Shown in pieces: positions 51,131 through 58,283 of a stretch of 64,000 nt of DNA. A model generated the notes under the pieces. That model worked only from the letters and a program-made list of their open reading frames with translations, did not search any database and was not told the origin of the DNA. The DNA comes from VRUE01 sp963714155 (lineage in GTDB: Bacteria > Actinomycetota > Thermoleophilia > Solirubrobacterales > 70-9): the NCBI GenBank assembly GCA_963714155.1, contig OY970236.1:2108001-2172000 (forward strand), read 5' to 3'. The position numbers and the translations under genes were made by a program. Numbering within the stretch: the first letter of the stretch is position 1; every line of letters starts with the position of its first letter.

Positions 51131-51157
51131 GTCTAAATTATTTTGACATATCTAAAA
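51121..51157. promoter_or_regulatory. tandem DtxR/MntR-type operator boxes
   Basis: Box 1 (51121-51138) is ATTTAGACACGTCTAAAT with 8-bp arms around AC. Box 2 (51141-51156) is TTTTGACATATCTAAA, the same pattern with one change in each half. Their centres are 19 bp apart. They cover the start of the multicopper oxidase gene and an AAATAATTT stretch that could be its -10. The downstream operon encodes the matching regulator. Confidence 0.72.
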
Positions 51158-51181
51158 GACGATGCTTCCTAGAATCGAGAG

Positions 51182-52171
51182 GTGGCCGATGCCGTGACAG
51201 TTGAGATCGACGCCCAGTACAGGCAGCTGCGGGAAGAGTGCGGGGTGCTCGATCGCTCGGACCGGGGCAAGCTGCTGCTGAAGGGATCTGAGGCTGCTGA
51301 GTACCTGCAGGGGCAGCTAACCAACGACATCGAGGCGCTGGAGGCGGGTGATGGCTGCTACGCCGCTCTGCTCGACCGCAAGGGGCATATGCAGGCGGAC
51401 ATGCGGGTCCTCAACCTTTCCGCTGTGCCTTTCCAGGAGATATCGGGGGAAGGGAACAGCGGAGCGATCTGGATCGACACCGAGCCCGAGGCGCTGGCGG
51501 CTGCCCGTCGCCACCTCGACATGTACAAGATCGGGCGCGAGGTGACGCTCGAGGACGTCAGCGAGGGGCGCTCGATCCTCTCGTTGATCGGGCCCCGCAG
51601 CGTCGAGCTGGCCGGGTCGGCCGCGCTTCCCGAGCAGGCATCCGAGCCCGTCTCGATCGAGGGCGTCGAGTGCCTGGCGGTGGGGACCGCGCTCGGCATC
51701 GATCTGATCGCCCCGGCCGCCGACAGCGAGCGGCTCCGCGCCGCCCTCGCCGCCGCGGGCGCTCCGCAAGTCGACCCCGACGCCGCCGAGATCGTCCGCA
51801 TCGAGGCCGGCACGCCGCGCTTCGGCAGCGAGATGGACACGGCGACGATGCCCGCCGAGGCCGGCATCGTCGCCACCGCCGTCAACTTCGAGAAGGGCTG
51901 CTACATCGGCCAGGAGACGGTCGCCCGCCTGCACTACAAGGGCAAGCCGAACCGCCACCTGCGCGGCCTTCGGCTCAGTGCGCCCGCCGGCCCCGGCGCG
52001 GTGCTCAAGCTGGGTGAGAAGGAGGTCGGCAAGCTGGGTGGTAGCTGCATCTCCCCCCTGCACGGACCGCTCGCCCTGGCGATCGTGCGCCGCGAGGCCG
52101 AGCCCGGCGCCGAGCTGCTCGTAGGTGAAGATGGCGTTACGGCTCGCGTAGTCGACTTGCCCTTCGGCTAG
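51182..52171 (+). CDS. ygfZ: YgfZ/GcvT-like folate-binding protein
   Basis: A 329-residue tetrahydrofolate-binding protein linked to Fe-S cluster maintenance. The signature is KGCYIGQETVARLHYKGKPN with the conserved Cys. The N-terminal region has FLQ-like YLQGQLTNDIEAL. Between MRVLNL and AIWIDTEPEAL, 15 residues (SAVPFQEISGEGNSG) are encoded exactly by palindromic repeat copy B and have no place in the family alignment. The GTG start at 51182 is 25 bp from the second metal box, so divergent regulation is possible. Confidence 0.85.
   Translation: MADAVTVEIDAQYRQLREECGVLDRSDRGKLLLKGSEAAEYLQGQLTNDIEALEAGDGCYAALLDRKGHMQADMRVLNLSAVPFQEISGEGNSGAIWIDTEPEALAAARRHLDMYKIGREVTLEDVSEGRSILSLIGPRSVELAGSAALPEQASEPVSIEGVECLAVGTALGIDLIAPAADSERLRAALAAAGAPQVDPDAAEIVRIEAGTPRFGSEMDTATMPAEAGIVATAVNFEKGCYIGQETVARLHYKGKPNRHLRGLRLSAPAGPGAVLKLGEKEVGKLGGSCISPLHGPLALAIVRREAEPGAELLVGEDGVTARVVDLPFG
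51419..51463. repeat. 45-bp palindromic repeat, copy B, in frame inside ygfZ
   Basis: TCCGCTGTGCCTT and AGGGAACAGCGGA flank a 19-nt centre. The left arm is identical to copy A at 39347 and the right arm differs by one base. It is exactly 15 codons in phase with ygfZ and contains ATA and other codons uncommon in this window. Confidence 0.8.
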
Positions 52172-52181
52172 ATTCCGCGCG

Positions 52182-52670
52182 ATGGGAAGTGGGAGAGGCA
52201 GAGCCTTCGCCGCAGGCTGCGTCGTCGTCGCGCTGGGATTGGTCGCGGCCGGCTGCGGAGCTGAGGAACATCCCAACGAACCGCGACCGCAGCCGCCGAC
52301 CCGGGTCAGCATCACCGTTACGCCGAAGACGATCACGGTGCAGCCGCCCCGCATCGCCTTTGGCCCCGAACCCAGCCAACAGATTCCGCAGAACCAGCAC
52401 GCTGCCCAGCCCCAGGTGAAGTCCAAGGCTCCGGTCGACGTCGTCTTCGTCTCCGCCAACCTCACCGACTTCGACTCGAAACTCGAAGTCCGCGGCCCGA
52501 AAAACGTCAAATCCGACGCCCTCGTCGCCAACGGCAACAACTCCCTGCTGGCCTCGCTGCCAACCGGCGTCTACCGGGTCAGCGCCGCTGATATCCCCGG
52601 CGCGAAGCCGGTCCGCTTCACGGTCGGCCCGTACCGCAGCTCCTCCGAGAACGATCTGCTGCTGCCGTAA
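52182..52670 (+). CDS. hypothetical lipoprotein
   Basis: A 162-residue surface lipoprotein with lipobox LGLVAAGC. A Pro/Thr-rich linker (RPQPPTRVSITVTPKTITVQ) leads to a beta-rich C-terminal domain (NVKSDALVANGNNSLLASLP, VYRVSAADIPGAKPVRFTVG). No family is recognised. It follows ygfZ by 10 bp. Confidence 0.68.
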   Translation: MGSGRGRAFAAGCVVVALGLVAAGCGAEEHPNEPRPQPPTRVSITVTPKTITVQPPRIAFGPEPSQQIPQNQHAAQPQVKSKAPVDVVFVSANLTDFDSKLEVRGPKNVKSDALVANGNNSLLASLPTGVYRVSAADIPGAKPVRFTVGPYRSSSENDLLLP

Positions 52671-52725
52671 ATAGCGGTTTTCGGGCACCGCCGCTACGTC
52701 TGCCCCGATCGTCACCATCGACTGC

Positions 52726-53931
52726 GTGACCATCGTTCTCGCAATCGCCGTGCTCGCGCTCGTCGCCGCACTGATCTACGTCGTCAGCCGGCGGCCTGAG
52801 GAGCAGCTGCCGCTGGACCACGGCCCGGCGATCCAGGAGGCGACCTCGAAAGCCGTTGCCGACCTGCTGCGGGTCAACGAGGAGTCGCGCAAACTCGACA
52901 CACAAGCGGCGGAGGCGGCGCTACAGAAGCGCGAGGCCGAGTTCCGGCGGCTGACCGAGCCGATCGGCAAGAACCTCGAGCGGATCGAAAAAGAGGTCTC
53001 GACGATGAGCCGCGACCGCCGCAGCGCCGACGGCGCGGTGCGAACGCTGCTGGACGAGATGAAGGTCGGGCTCGGCGACCTCGGCAGCCAGACCGGCACC
53101 CTGGTCAAGGCGCTGCGCCAGCCGCAGACCCGCGGCCAGTGGGGCGAGGTGCAGCTGAAGCGCTGCGTAGAGATCGCCGGCATGACCGAGCACGTCGACT
53201 TCGAGCTGCAGCAGACTTTCAACGACGGCGAGGGAATCCTGCGGCCCGATGCAGTGGTGATGCTGCCCGCCGGCCGCCGCGTCGTGATCGACTCCAAGGT
53301 GCCGCTCGATGCCTACCTCGAGGTGCTCGAGGCGGAGGACGATGCGGCCCGCAAGGGCGAGCTGATCCGCCACGCGCGCCAGGTCCGCGACCACATCACC
53401 AAACTCGCCTCGAAGCGCTACCAGGACCAGTTCGACTCCGGTGAGACACCGGACTTCGTCGTCTGCTTCATGCCCTCCGAGGCGGCCCTGCACGCCGCCT
53501 TCGAGGCCGAGCCGTCGCTGTATGACTACGCGCTCGAGCAGAAGATCCTGATCGCGACGCCGACCACGCTGGTCGGCCTGCTGCGCACGGTCGAGCTGGG
53601 TTGGCGGCAGGAGCAGATCGCCGAGCAGGCCCAGGAGATCGCCTCCGCCTCGCGCGAGCTGCACAGCCGCATGGGTGCCTTCCTCGAACACTTCGCCAAG
53701 GCAGGGCGCCAGCTCAACTCGGCGACCAAATCCTTCGATGACGCGGTCGGCTCGCTGGAGAGCCGGATCATGCCGCAGCTGCGCCGGATCGAGGAGATGG
53801 GCGCTGCCTCCGGCAAGGAGCTGGAGGAGCCCCATCGCGTCGACCGCGCAGTGCGCCCGATCCTCGCCGAGGTGAACGACGAGTCCAAGGCCACGGGCCT
53901 ACCTCCGCAGGCCCACAGCGACGCCGCCTAA
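52726..53931 (+). CDS. rmuC: DNA recombination protein RmuC homolog
   Basis: A 401-residue RmuC. An N-terminal helix anchors it (IVLAIAVLALVAALIYVV). A long coiled coil follows to ~130. The nuclease-like core carries TRGQWGEVQLKRCVEIAGM, RPDAVVMLPAGRRVVIDSKV, FVVCFMPSEAALHAAFE and ILIATPTTLVGLLRTVELGW. RmuC limits inversions and restricts foreign DNA in some bacteria. The GTG start lies 55 bp after the lipoprotein gene. Confidence 0.88.
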   Translation: MTIVLAIAVLALVAALIYVVSRRPEEQLPLDHGPAIQEATSKAVADLLRVNEESRKLDTQAAEAALQKREAEFRRLTEPIGKNLERIEKEVSTMSRDRRSADGAVRTLLDEMKVGLGDLGSQTGTLVKALRQPQTRGQWGEVQLKRCVEIAGMTEHVDFELQQTFNDGEGILRPDAVVMLPAGRRVVIDSKVPLDAYLEVLEAEDDAARKGELIRHARQVRDHITKLASKRYQDQFDSGETPDFVVCFMPSEAALHAAFEAEPSLYDYALEQKILIATPTTLVGLLRTVELGWRQEQIAEQAQEIASASRELHSRMGAFLEHFAKAGRQLNSATKSFDDAVGSLESRIMPQLRRIEEMGAASGKELEEPHRVDRAVRPILAEVNDESKATGLPPQAHSDAA

Positions 53932-53951
53932 GCGGCGTTAGGATTCGCCGC
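53921..53951. terminator. mutually exclusive hairpins between rmuC and ccr
   Basis: ACGCCGC (53921-53927) can pair with GCGGCGT (53932-53938) around the rmuC stop. Alternatively GCGGCG can pair with CGCCGC (53946-53951), followed by CCCCTTCT. The second hairpin is terminator-like; the first would prevent it. Whether this is regulatory is not known. Confidence 0.4.
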
Positions 53952-53984
53952 CCCTTCTGAACCCGAACCCGCGGAGGATCACAG

Positions 53985-55247
53985 TTGGCCGTTGACACGA
54001 GCACAGTCGCGAAGCTGGACGTTGAGCCCGGAGAGTTGCCGGAGACGATGGCCGCCTGGGTGATCCGCCAGGAGCGCGAGGGCGAGCCCAACGACGCTTT
54101 CCAACTCGAGCAGATCGAGGTGCCGGAGCCGGGCGCCTTCGAGGTGATCGTGCGGGTGATGGCCGCCGGGGTCAACTTCAACAACGTCTGGGCGGCGCTG
54201 GGCAAGCCGGTCTCCGTCTTCGGCTACGGCGACCACCCCGAGTACGGCCACCACATCGGCGGCTCCGACGCCTCGGGCGTCGTCTGGAAGGTCGGCGAGG
54301 GCGTCACCCGCTGGAAGCCGGGCGACGAGGTCGTCGTCCACTGCAACCAGGCCTCCTACGAGGACGTCGAGGTGCACGGCCTCGACCCACTGGCCGCGCC
54401 GAGCCAGAGGATCTGGGGCTACGAGACGACCTGGGGCTCCTTCGCCCAGTTCACCAAGGTGCAGGCGCAGCAGCTCCTGCCCCGCCCCCAGAACCTCTCC
54501 TGGGCCGACTCCTGCGCCTACGGCCTCACCTACTTCACCGCCTACCGGATGCTGATCGACCAGTGCAAGCTGCAGCCCGGCCACAACGTCCTGATTTGGG
54601 GCGCGGCGGGTGGCCTCGGCGTCTTCGCCGTGCAGCTCTGCAAGGCGGCAGGAGCAAACGCCGTCGGCGTCGTCTCCTCGGATGAGAAGGGCGAGCTGAT
54701 CAAGCAGCTGGGCGCGGTCGACTACATCAACCGCAAGGAGTTCGGCGAGATGATGCGGACGCCGGAGAACCTCGTCGACAAGGCCGCCGACAAGGAGCGC
54801 TTCCTGGCCTCCCGCGGTTTCGCCAAGCGGATCAAGGAGATCCTCGGCGACGCCCCCGACATCGTCTTCGAGCACGTCGGCCAGGCGACCTTCCCGACCT
54901 CCGTTTACGTCGTCAAGCCTTTCGGCAAAGTCGTCATCTGCGGTGCCACCTCGGGCTATCAGCTCGACTTCGACGTGCGCTACCTGTGGATGAAGCAGAA
55001 GCAGATCATCGGCTCGCACTTCGCCAACGCCTACGAGTGCATGAAGGCCAACCAGCTGATGGCCGAGGGCAAGGTCCGCCCCGTGATCTCGCAGACAATG
55101 GGGTTCGACGGCGTTGCCGAAGCACACCAGCTGATGCACGAAAACAAGCACCTCGGCAAGATCGCGATCCTGGTCGGGGCCGAGTCCGAGACGGATGGAC
55201 AAAACGAGGAGGGCCCGGGCGCGATCCGGGCGGAGGTGGGAGCCTGA
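53985..55247 (+). CDS. ccr: crotonyl-CoA carboxylase/reductase
   Basis: A 420-residue medium-chain reductase that carboxylates crotonyl-CoA to ethylmalonyl-CoA with NADPH and CO2. Family sequence is clear: GVNFNNVWAALGKPVSVFGY, HHIGGSDASGVVWKVG, WGYETTWGSFAQFTKVQ, IWGAAGGLGVFAVQLCKAAG and FEHVGQATFPTSVYV. The TTG start has GGAGG-like sequence upstream (GCGGAGGATC). It is the key enzyme of the ethylmalonyl-CoA pathway, and the matching mutase is at 62.4 kb. It is coupled to a small gene by TGATG. Confidence 0.92.
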   Translation: MAVDTSTVAKLDVEPGELPETMAAWVIRQEREGEPNDAFQLEQIEVPEPGAFEVIVRVMAAGVNFNNVWAALGKPVSVFGYGDHPEYGHHIGGSDASGVVWKVGEGVTRWKPGDEVVVHCNQASYEDVEVHGLDPLAAPSQRIWGYETTWGSFAQFTKVQAQQLLPRPQNLSWADSCAYGLTYFTAYRMLIDQCKLQPGHNVLIWGAAGGLGVFAVQLCKAAGANAVGVVSSDEKGELIKQLGAVDYINRKEFGEMMRTPENLVDKAADKERFLASRGFAKRIKEILGDAPDIVFEHVGQATFPTSVYVVKPFGKVVICGATSGYQLDFDVRYLWMKQKQIIGSHFANAYECMKANQLMAEGKVRPVISQTMGFDGVAEAHQLMHENKHLGKIAILVGAESETDGQNEEGPGAIRAEVGA

Positions 55248-55540
55248 TGAGCGAGGTTTGCGTACTTGACTGGCACATCGCCCCCTTCCGGGCCGACCGC
55301 TGGCTCGACGCCTGGGAGCCGGCAGCGGCGCGCATGCCCGCCTACGGCGCCAAGAGCTGGTCGCTGACGCGGGCGGTCGACGACCCGCTCTCCTTCCGCC
55401 AATCCTCGATCTGGGAGAGCCGCTCCGACTTCGAGCGCTACTGGTTCTCGGAGGAGATCGAGAAGGCGCGCGCCAGCGTCATCGACCTCTACGACATCCC
55501 GCTGCTGCCCAGCTGGCACACCCTGCTCGTCGCCGAGTAG
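55247..55540 (+). CDS. small ABM-like protein coupled to ccr
   Basis: A 97-residue protein of probable ferredoxin-like fold. It contains CVLDWHIAPFRADRWLDAWE, KSWSLTRAVDDPLSFRQSS and WESRSDFERYWFSEE, similar to dimeric alpha/beta-barrel monooxygenase-like proteins. Function is unknown. The ATG shares one base with the ccr stop, so it is made together with Ccr and may assist the pathway. Confidence 0.7.
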   Translation: MSEVCVLDWHIAPFRADRWLDAWEPAAARMPAYGAKSWSLTRAVDDPLSFRQSSIWESRSDFERYWFSEEIEKARASVIDLYDIPLLPSWHTLLVAE

Positions 55541-55556
55541 CAGCCCAGCAAGCGAC

Positions 55557-55574
55557 CCCGCCCTAGCGGGCTTT
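55557..55574 (+). terminator. terminator-like hairpin after the ccr operon
   Basis: CCCGC and GCGGG form a short stem with a 4-nt loop, followed by CTTT. It lies 17 nt past the stop of the small gene and overlaps the end of the convergent sugar-dehydrogenase gene. Confidence 0.45.
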
Positions 55575-58283
55575 GGGCTTCAGCACCTTCCAGGCGAAGG
55601 ACGCCGGGGTCGGGTCCTGATTCCCAGCGGCGTCGACGGCGGCGATCTTGACCCCGTGCGCACCTGGCTTCAGACCAGCTTTTACCCAGGGCGACTGGCA
55701 GGCGACGTAGGCGCGCTTGTCGAGCTTGCAGAGGAACTTCGCGCCGACCTCGTTGGCTGAGAAGACGAAGGTCGCCGAGCGCTTGCGGGTCCGCTTGGCC
55801 GGGTGGCGAGCGAGGCTCGTTTGCGGAGCGTCACGATCGGCCACGGGTGGGTCTTTCCCCCCATCCTCTACCGGCGGTTCAGCCACAGGCAGCAGCGAGT
55901 AGAACGCCTCGTAGGAGGCGTCTTCGTCGGCGAGCACCGAGTGGAAGCGAGCGCCACCGTCGGACCAGCTCTGCCAGGCGTACGTCCTGCCCCCAACCTG
56001 AGCAGTGGCCGGCGCCGAGAGCAGCAGCGCCGAGCCCTCTATCTGCGGCACGGAGAAGGGCGAGCTCGCCTCGGTCGAGCCGGCGAGCAGGCGGATCCCC
56101 GGCGGACTGGAGGAGAGCGAGAGCTCCACCGTCCGCGGCTCGATTTTCTTCGTCGCGACCCCGGAGAGACCGCGACTGTCGGAGGTGCGAAGGACGACTT
56201 CGATGTAGGACGGGTAGTCGTGCTGGGGCGCGACGAATTCCGGCCCGCGGATTCCGGCGAAGGTCTGCAGCGGGTGGACGTGACAGGCGTTCGGATGCGC
56301 CGGATCGGGGCAATGCGCCATTCGCGTCACCCAGTAGTAGGGCAGCGGCGAGGTGATCGGGTTGCCTTTGGAGTCGATCGCGTTGCCGTGGAGGTGAACC
56401 TCGTCGCCGACACCCCACTTGTAGGAGGAGGATGGCTGGTCGATCGTCGGCACCGGCGGTTTGTCGCCGGGGTAGAGCGTCAGCCGCGCGACGCTGGTGA
56501 AGCCTTCGTCGTCTTTGACCCGCAGGGTGACGATCCGGTTGGGGCTCAGCTCCGGGTCCGCGGCTTCGCGAGCTGCCTGTTCGGCGCTGGTGAAGGTCAC
56601 ATCCTTGGTGTCGTCGCTGCCGCTGGCCTCGAAGTCGCCGTCTTCGTCGAGATCCCATTCGTAGGTCAACGGGTGGCCGTTGGGGTCGCTCGAGTCGCCC
56701 GCCTCGAGCGAGGATTCGAAATCCCCACCGCCGTCGTAGAGACCGTACGGGGGATCGGCGGTGAGGCGCGCGGTCGGGGCGTTCGGGCGGTAGGCGATGC
56801 GGTGGATCTCACCGTCGCCGGAGCCTTCTTCGCTGAAGAGATCCGCGTAGTAGAGGTACCCATCCGGCCCTTCGGCGATCTTCACACCGGCATAAACCCT
56901 GCCCTCGCGCAGGAACCGCTCGGTGGTCGAGGGGTCGGGCTTGCCGTCATCGCCGGGGAACATCACCCAGATGCAGCCGCGCACCGCATCGGCGAAGAAG
57001 AGCGCCCCTTTGTAGGCCGGCGGTAGTTGGTTTCCCCGGTACAGCGAGATGCCGCTCACCGCCGAGCCCGACTCGATCGGGCATTCGTCTTCCGGCACGA
57101 CCGACTGGCCGTGGCTGTAGCTGAAGAACGGCAGCGAGGCCGAGTCCGGTTCGTTCGCGTACATCGCACTGCAGGCGTTCAGGCCGAGTTCCTTGAACTG
57201 GTACTGGCGCTCGATCCCCTCGAAGCAGGGCCAGCCGGAGTTGAAGAGCGCGTTGGGCGGCGCTGGGAAGCGATCGATCTCCTCGATCTCCGAAGAGCCG
57301 ACATTGCCGCTGTAGATTTCGCCCGTCTGCTGGTCGAGGACGAAGCGGAAGGGGTTGCGGAAGCCCTTGGCAACGGTGCGCTGCGTGTTCTCATCGGCGC
57401 TTGCCGCCAGCGGATTGCCGGGGAAGGCGTCGCCGGTATCGGGATCGATTCTGAGAATCGCGCCGTTGAGGAGTTTCAGGTTCTGCGAGCGCAACGCGCC
57501 TCCCTGGGCTTCGGGGTTTGCGACCCCGGGACTGACTTCGGGTGGCACCCCAAAGGGAGTGGGTGGATCCGCACAGGGGTTGGATGGCGTGCCCAGCTGA
57601 CCGTAGTCCGGGATCGATTCATAGTCGGCGCCGTCGCCGCCGCTGACGTAGAGCGCCCCTTCAGGGCCGAACTGCAAATCGCCGACCGAGTGCGAGGAGA
57701 ACTGCTGACACCAGCCGCCGAGCAGTTCTTCCTGCTTGGGCAGACCGCCTTCCTTCACCGCATGGTTCGGGTCCACGACGCTTGCGGTAAGGCGCACCAG
57801 GCGACCGCTCACCAGGCAGGAGGCGCTGCTGTTCTGACTCGGACAGCCGGGGTCGCCGCTGACTCCGGGAGTGCCATATTCGGGGTCGTTGGGATTCCAC
57901 GGTTTGCCCAGGACGTGATCCCAGGTGTAGAGCGCGTAGACGTAGGGCCGTCCGCTGGTGAAGTTGGGGTCGAGGGCCAGTCCCAGCAGGCCGCGGTCGC
58001 CGTTGTCATATACATCGGCGCGCAGATCGGCGAAGACCTCGGGGGTCGGATCGTCGAGGTCTTCGTAGACGACGATCCGACCCGGCTTCTCAGCGACGAA
58101 AACCTGACCGTCGGGGGAGAAGCGGAAGTTGGTCGGCTGTTCGAGGCCTTTGAGGACGACTTCGTCCTGGAAACCCGCAGGCAGGGCCGGCTCGGCGGTC
58201 GCGGTGGCCGTCAGGGCAAGCAGCAGGCCGACGGCAAGCAGCAGCGCCGAGGCGAGTCGGCCCCGCCGGCGTTCAGCCCACAA
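55563..58283 (-). CDS. secreted PQQ-type sugar dehydrogenase-like protein with Ig/PKD domains (paralog 2)
   Basis: A ~906-residue exported protein. A hydrophobic signal (LASALLLAVGLLLALTATATA) is followed by a glucose/sorbosone dehydrogenase propeller: AGFQDEVVLKGLEQPTNFRF, SPDGQVFVAEKPGRIVVYED, RGLLGLALDPNF, ILRIDPDTGDAFPGNP and GFRNPFRF. PKD/Ig-like domains follow (YEWDLDEDGDFEASG). The C-terminal block has the motif KRSATFVFSANEVGAKFLC found in actinobacterial surface proteins. It is 40-50 percent alike by eye to the upstream paralog. The start is uncertain: TTG 58283 overlaps the upstream stop by 11 nt. Confidence 0.75.
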   Translation of the reverse strand: MWAERRRGRLASALLLAVGLLLALTATATAEPALPAGFQDEVVLKGLEQPTNFRFSPDGQVFVAEKPGRIVVYEDLDDPTPEVFADLRADVYDNGDRGLLGLALDPNFTSGRPYVYALYTWDHVLGKPWNPNDPEYGTPGVSGDPGCPSQNSSASCLVSGRLVRLTASVVDPNHAVKEGGLPKQEELLGGWCQQFSSHSVGDLQFGPEGALYVSGGDGADYESIPDYGQLGTPSNPCADPPTPFGVPPEVSPGVANPEAQGGALRSQNLKLLNGAILRIDPDTGDAFPGNPLAASADENTQRTVAKGFRNPFRFVLDQQTGEIYSGNVGSSEIEEIDRFPAPPNALFNSGWPCFEGIERQYQFKELGLNACSAMYANEPDSASLPFFSYSHGQSVVPEDECPIESGSAVSGISLYRGNQLPPAYKGALFFADAVRGCIWVMFPGDDGKPDPSTTERFLREGRVYAGVKIAEGPDGYLYYADLFSEEGSGDGEIHRIAYRPNAPTARLTADPPYGLYDGGGDFESSLEAGDSSDPNGHPLTYEWDLDEDGDFEASGSDDTKDVTFTSAEQAAREAADPELSPNRIVTLRVKDDEGFTSVARLTLYPGDKPPVPTIDQPSSSYKWGVGDEVHLHGNAIDSKGNPITSPLPYYWVTRMAHCPDPAHPNACHVHPLQTFAGIRGPEFVAPQHDYPSYIEVVLRTSDSRGLSGVATKKIEPRTVELSLSSSPPGIRLLAGSTEASSPFSVPQIEGSALLLSAPATAQVGGRTYAWQSWSDGGARFHSVLADEDASYEAFYSLLPVAEPPVEDGGKDPPVADRDAPQTSLARHPAKRTRKRSATFVFSANEVGAKFLCKLDKRAYVACQSPWVKAGLKPGAHGVKIAAVDAAGNQDPTPASFAWKVLKPKAR

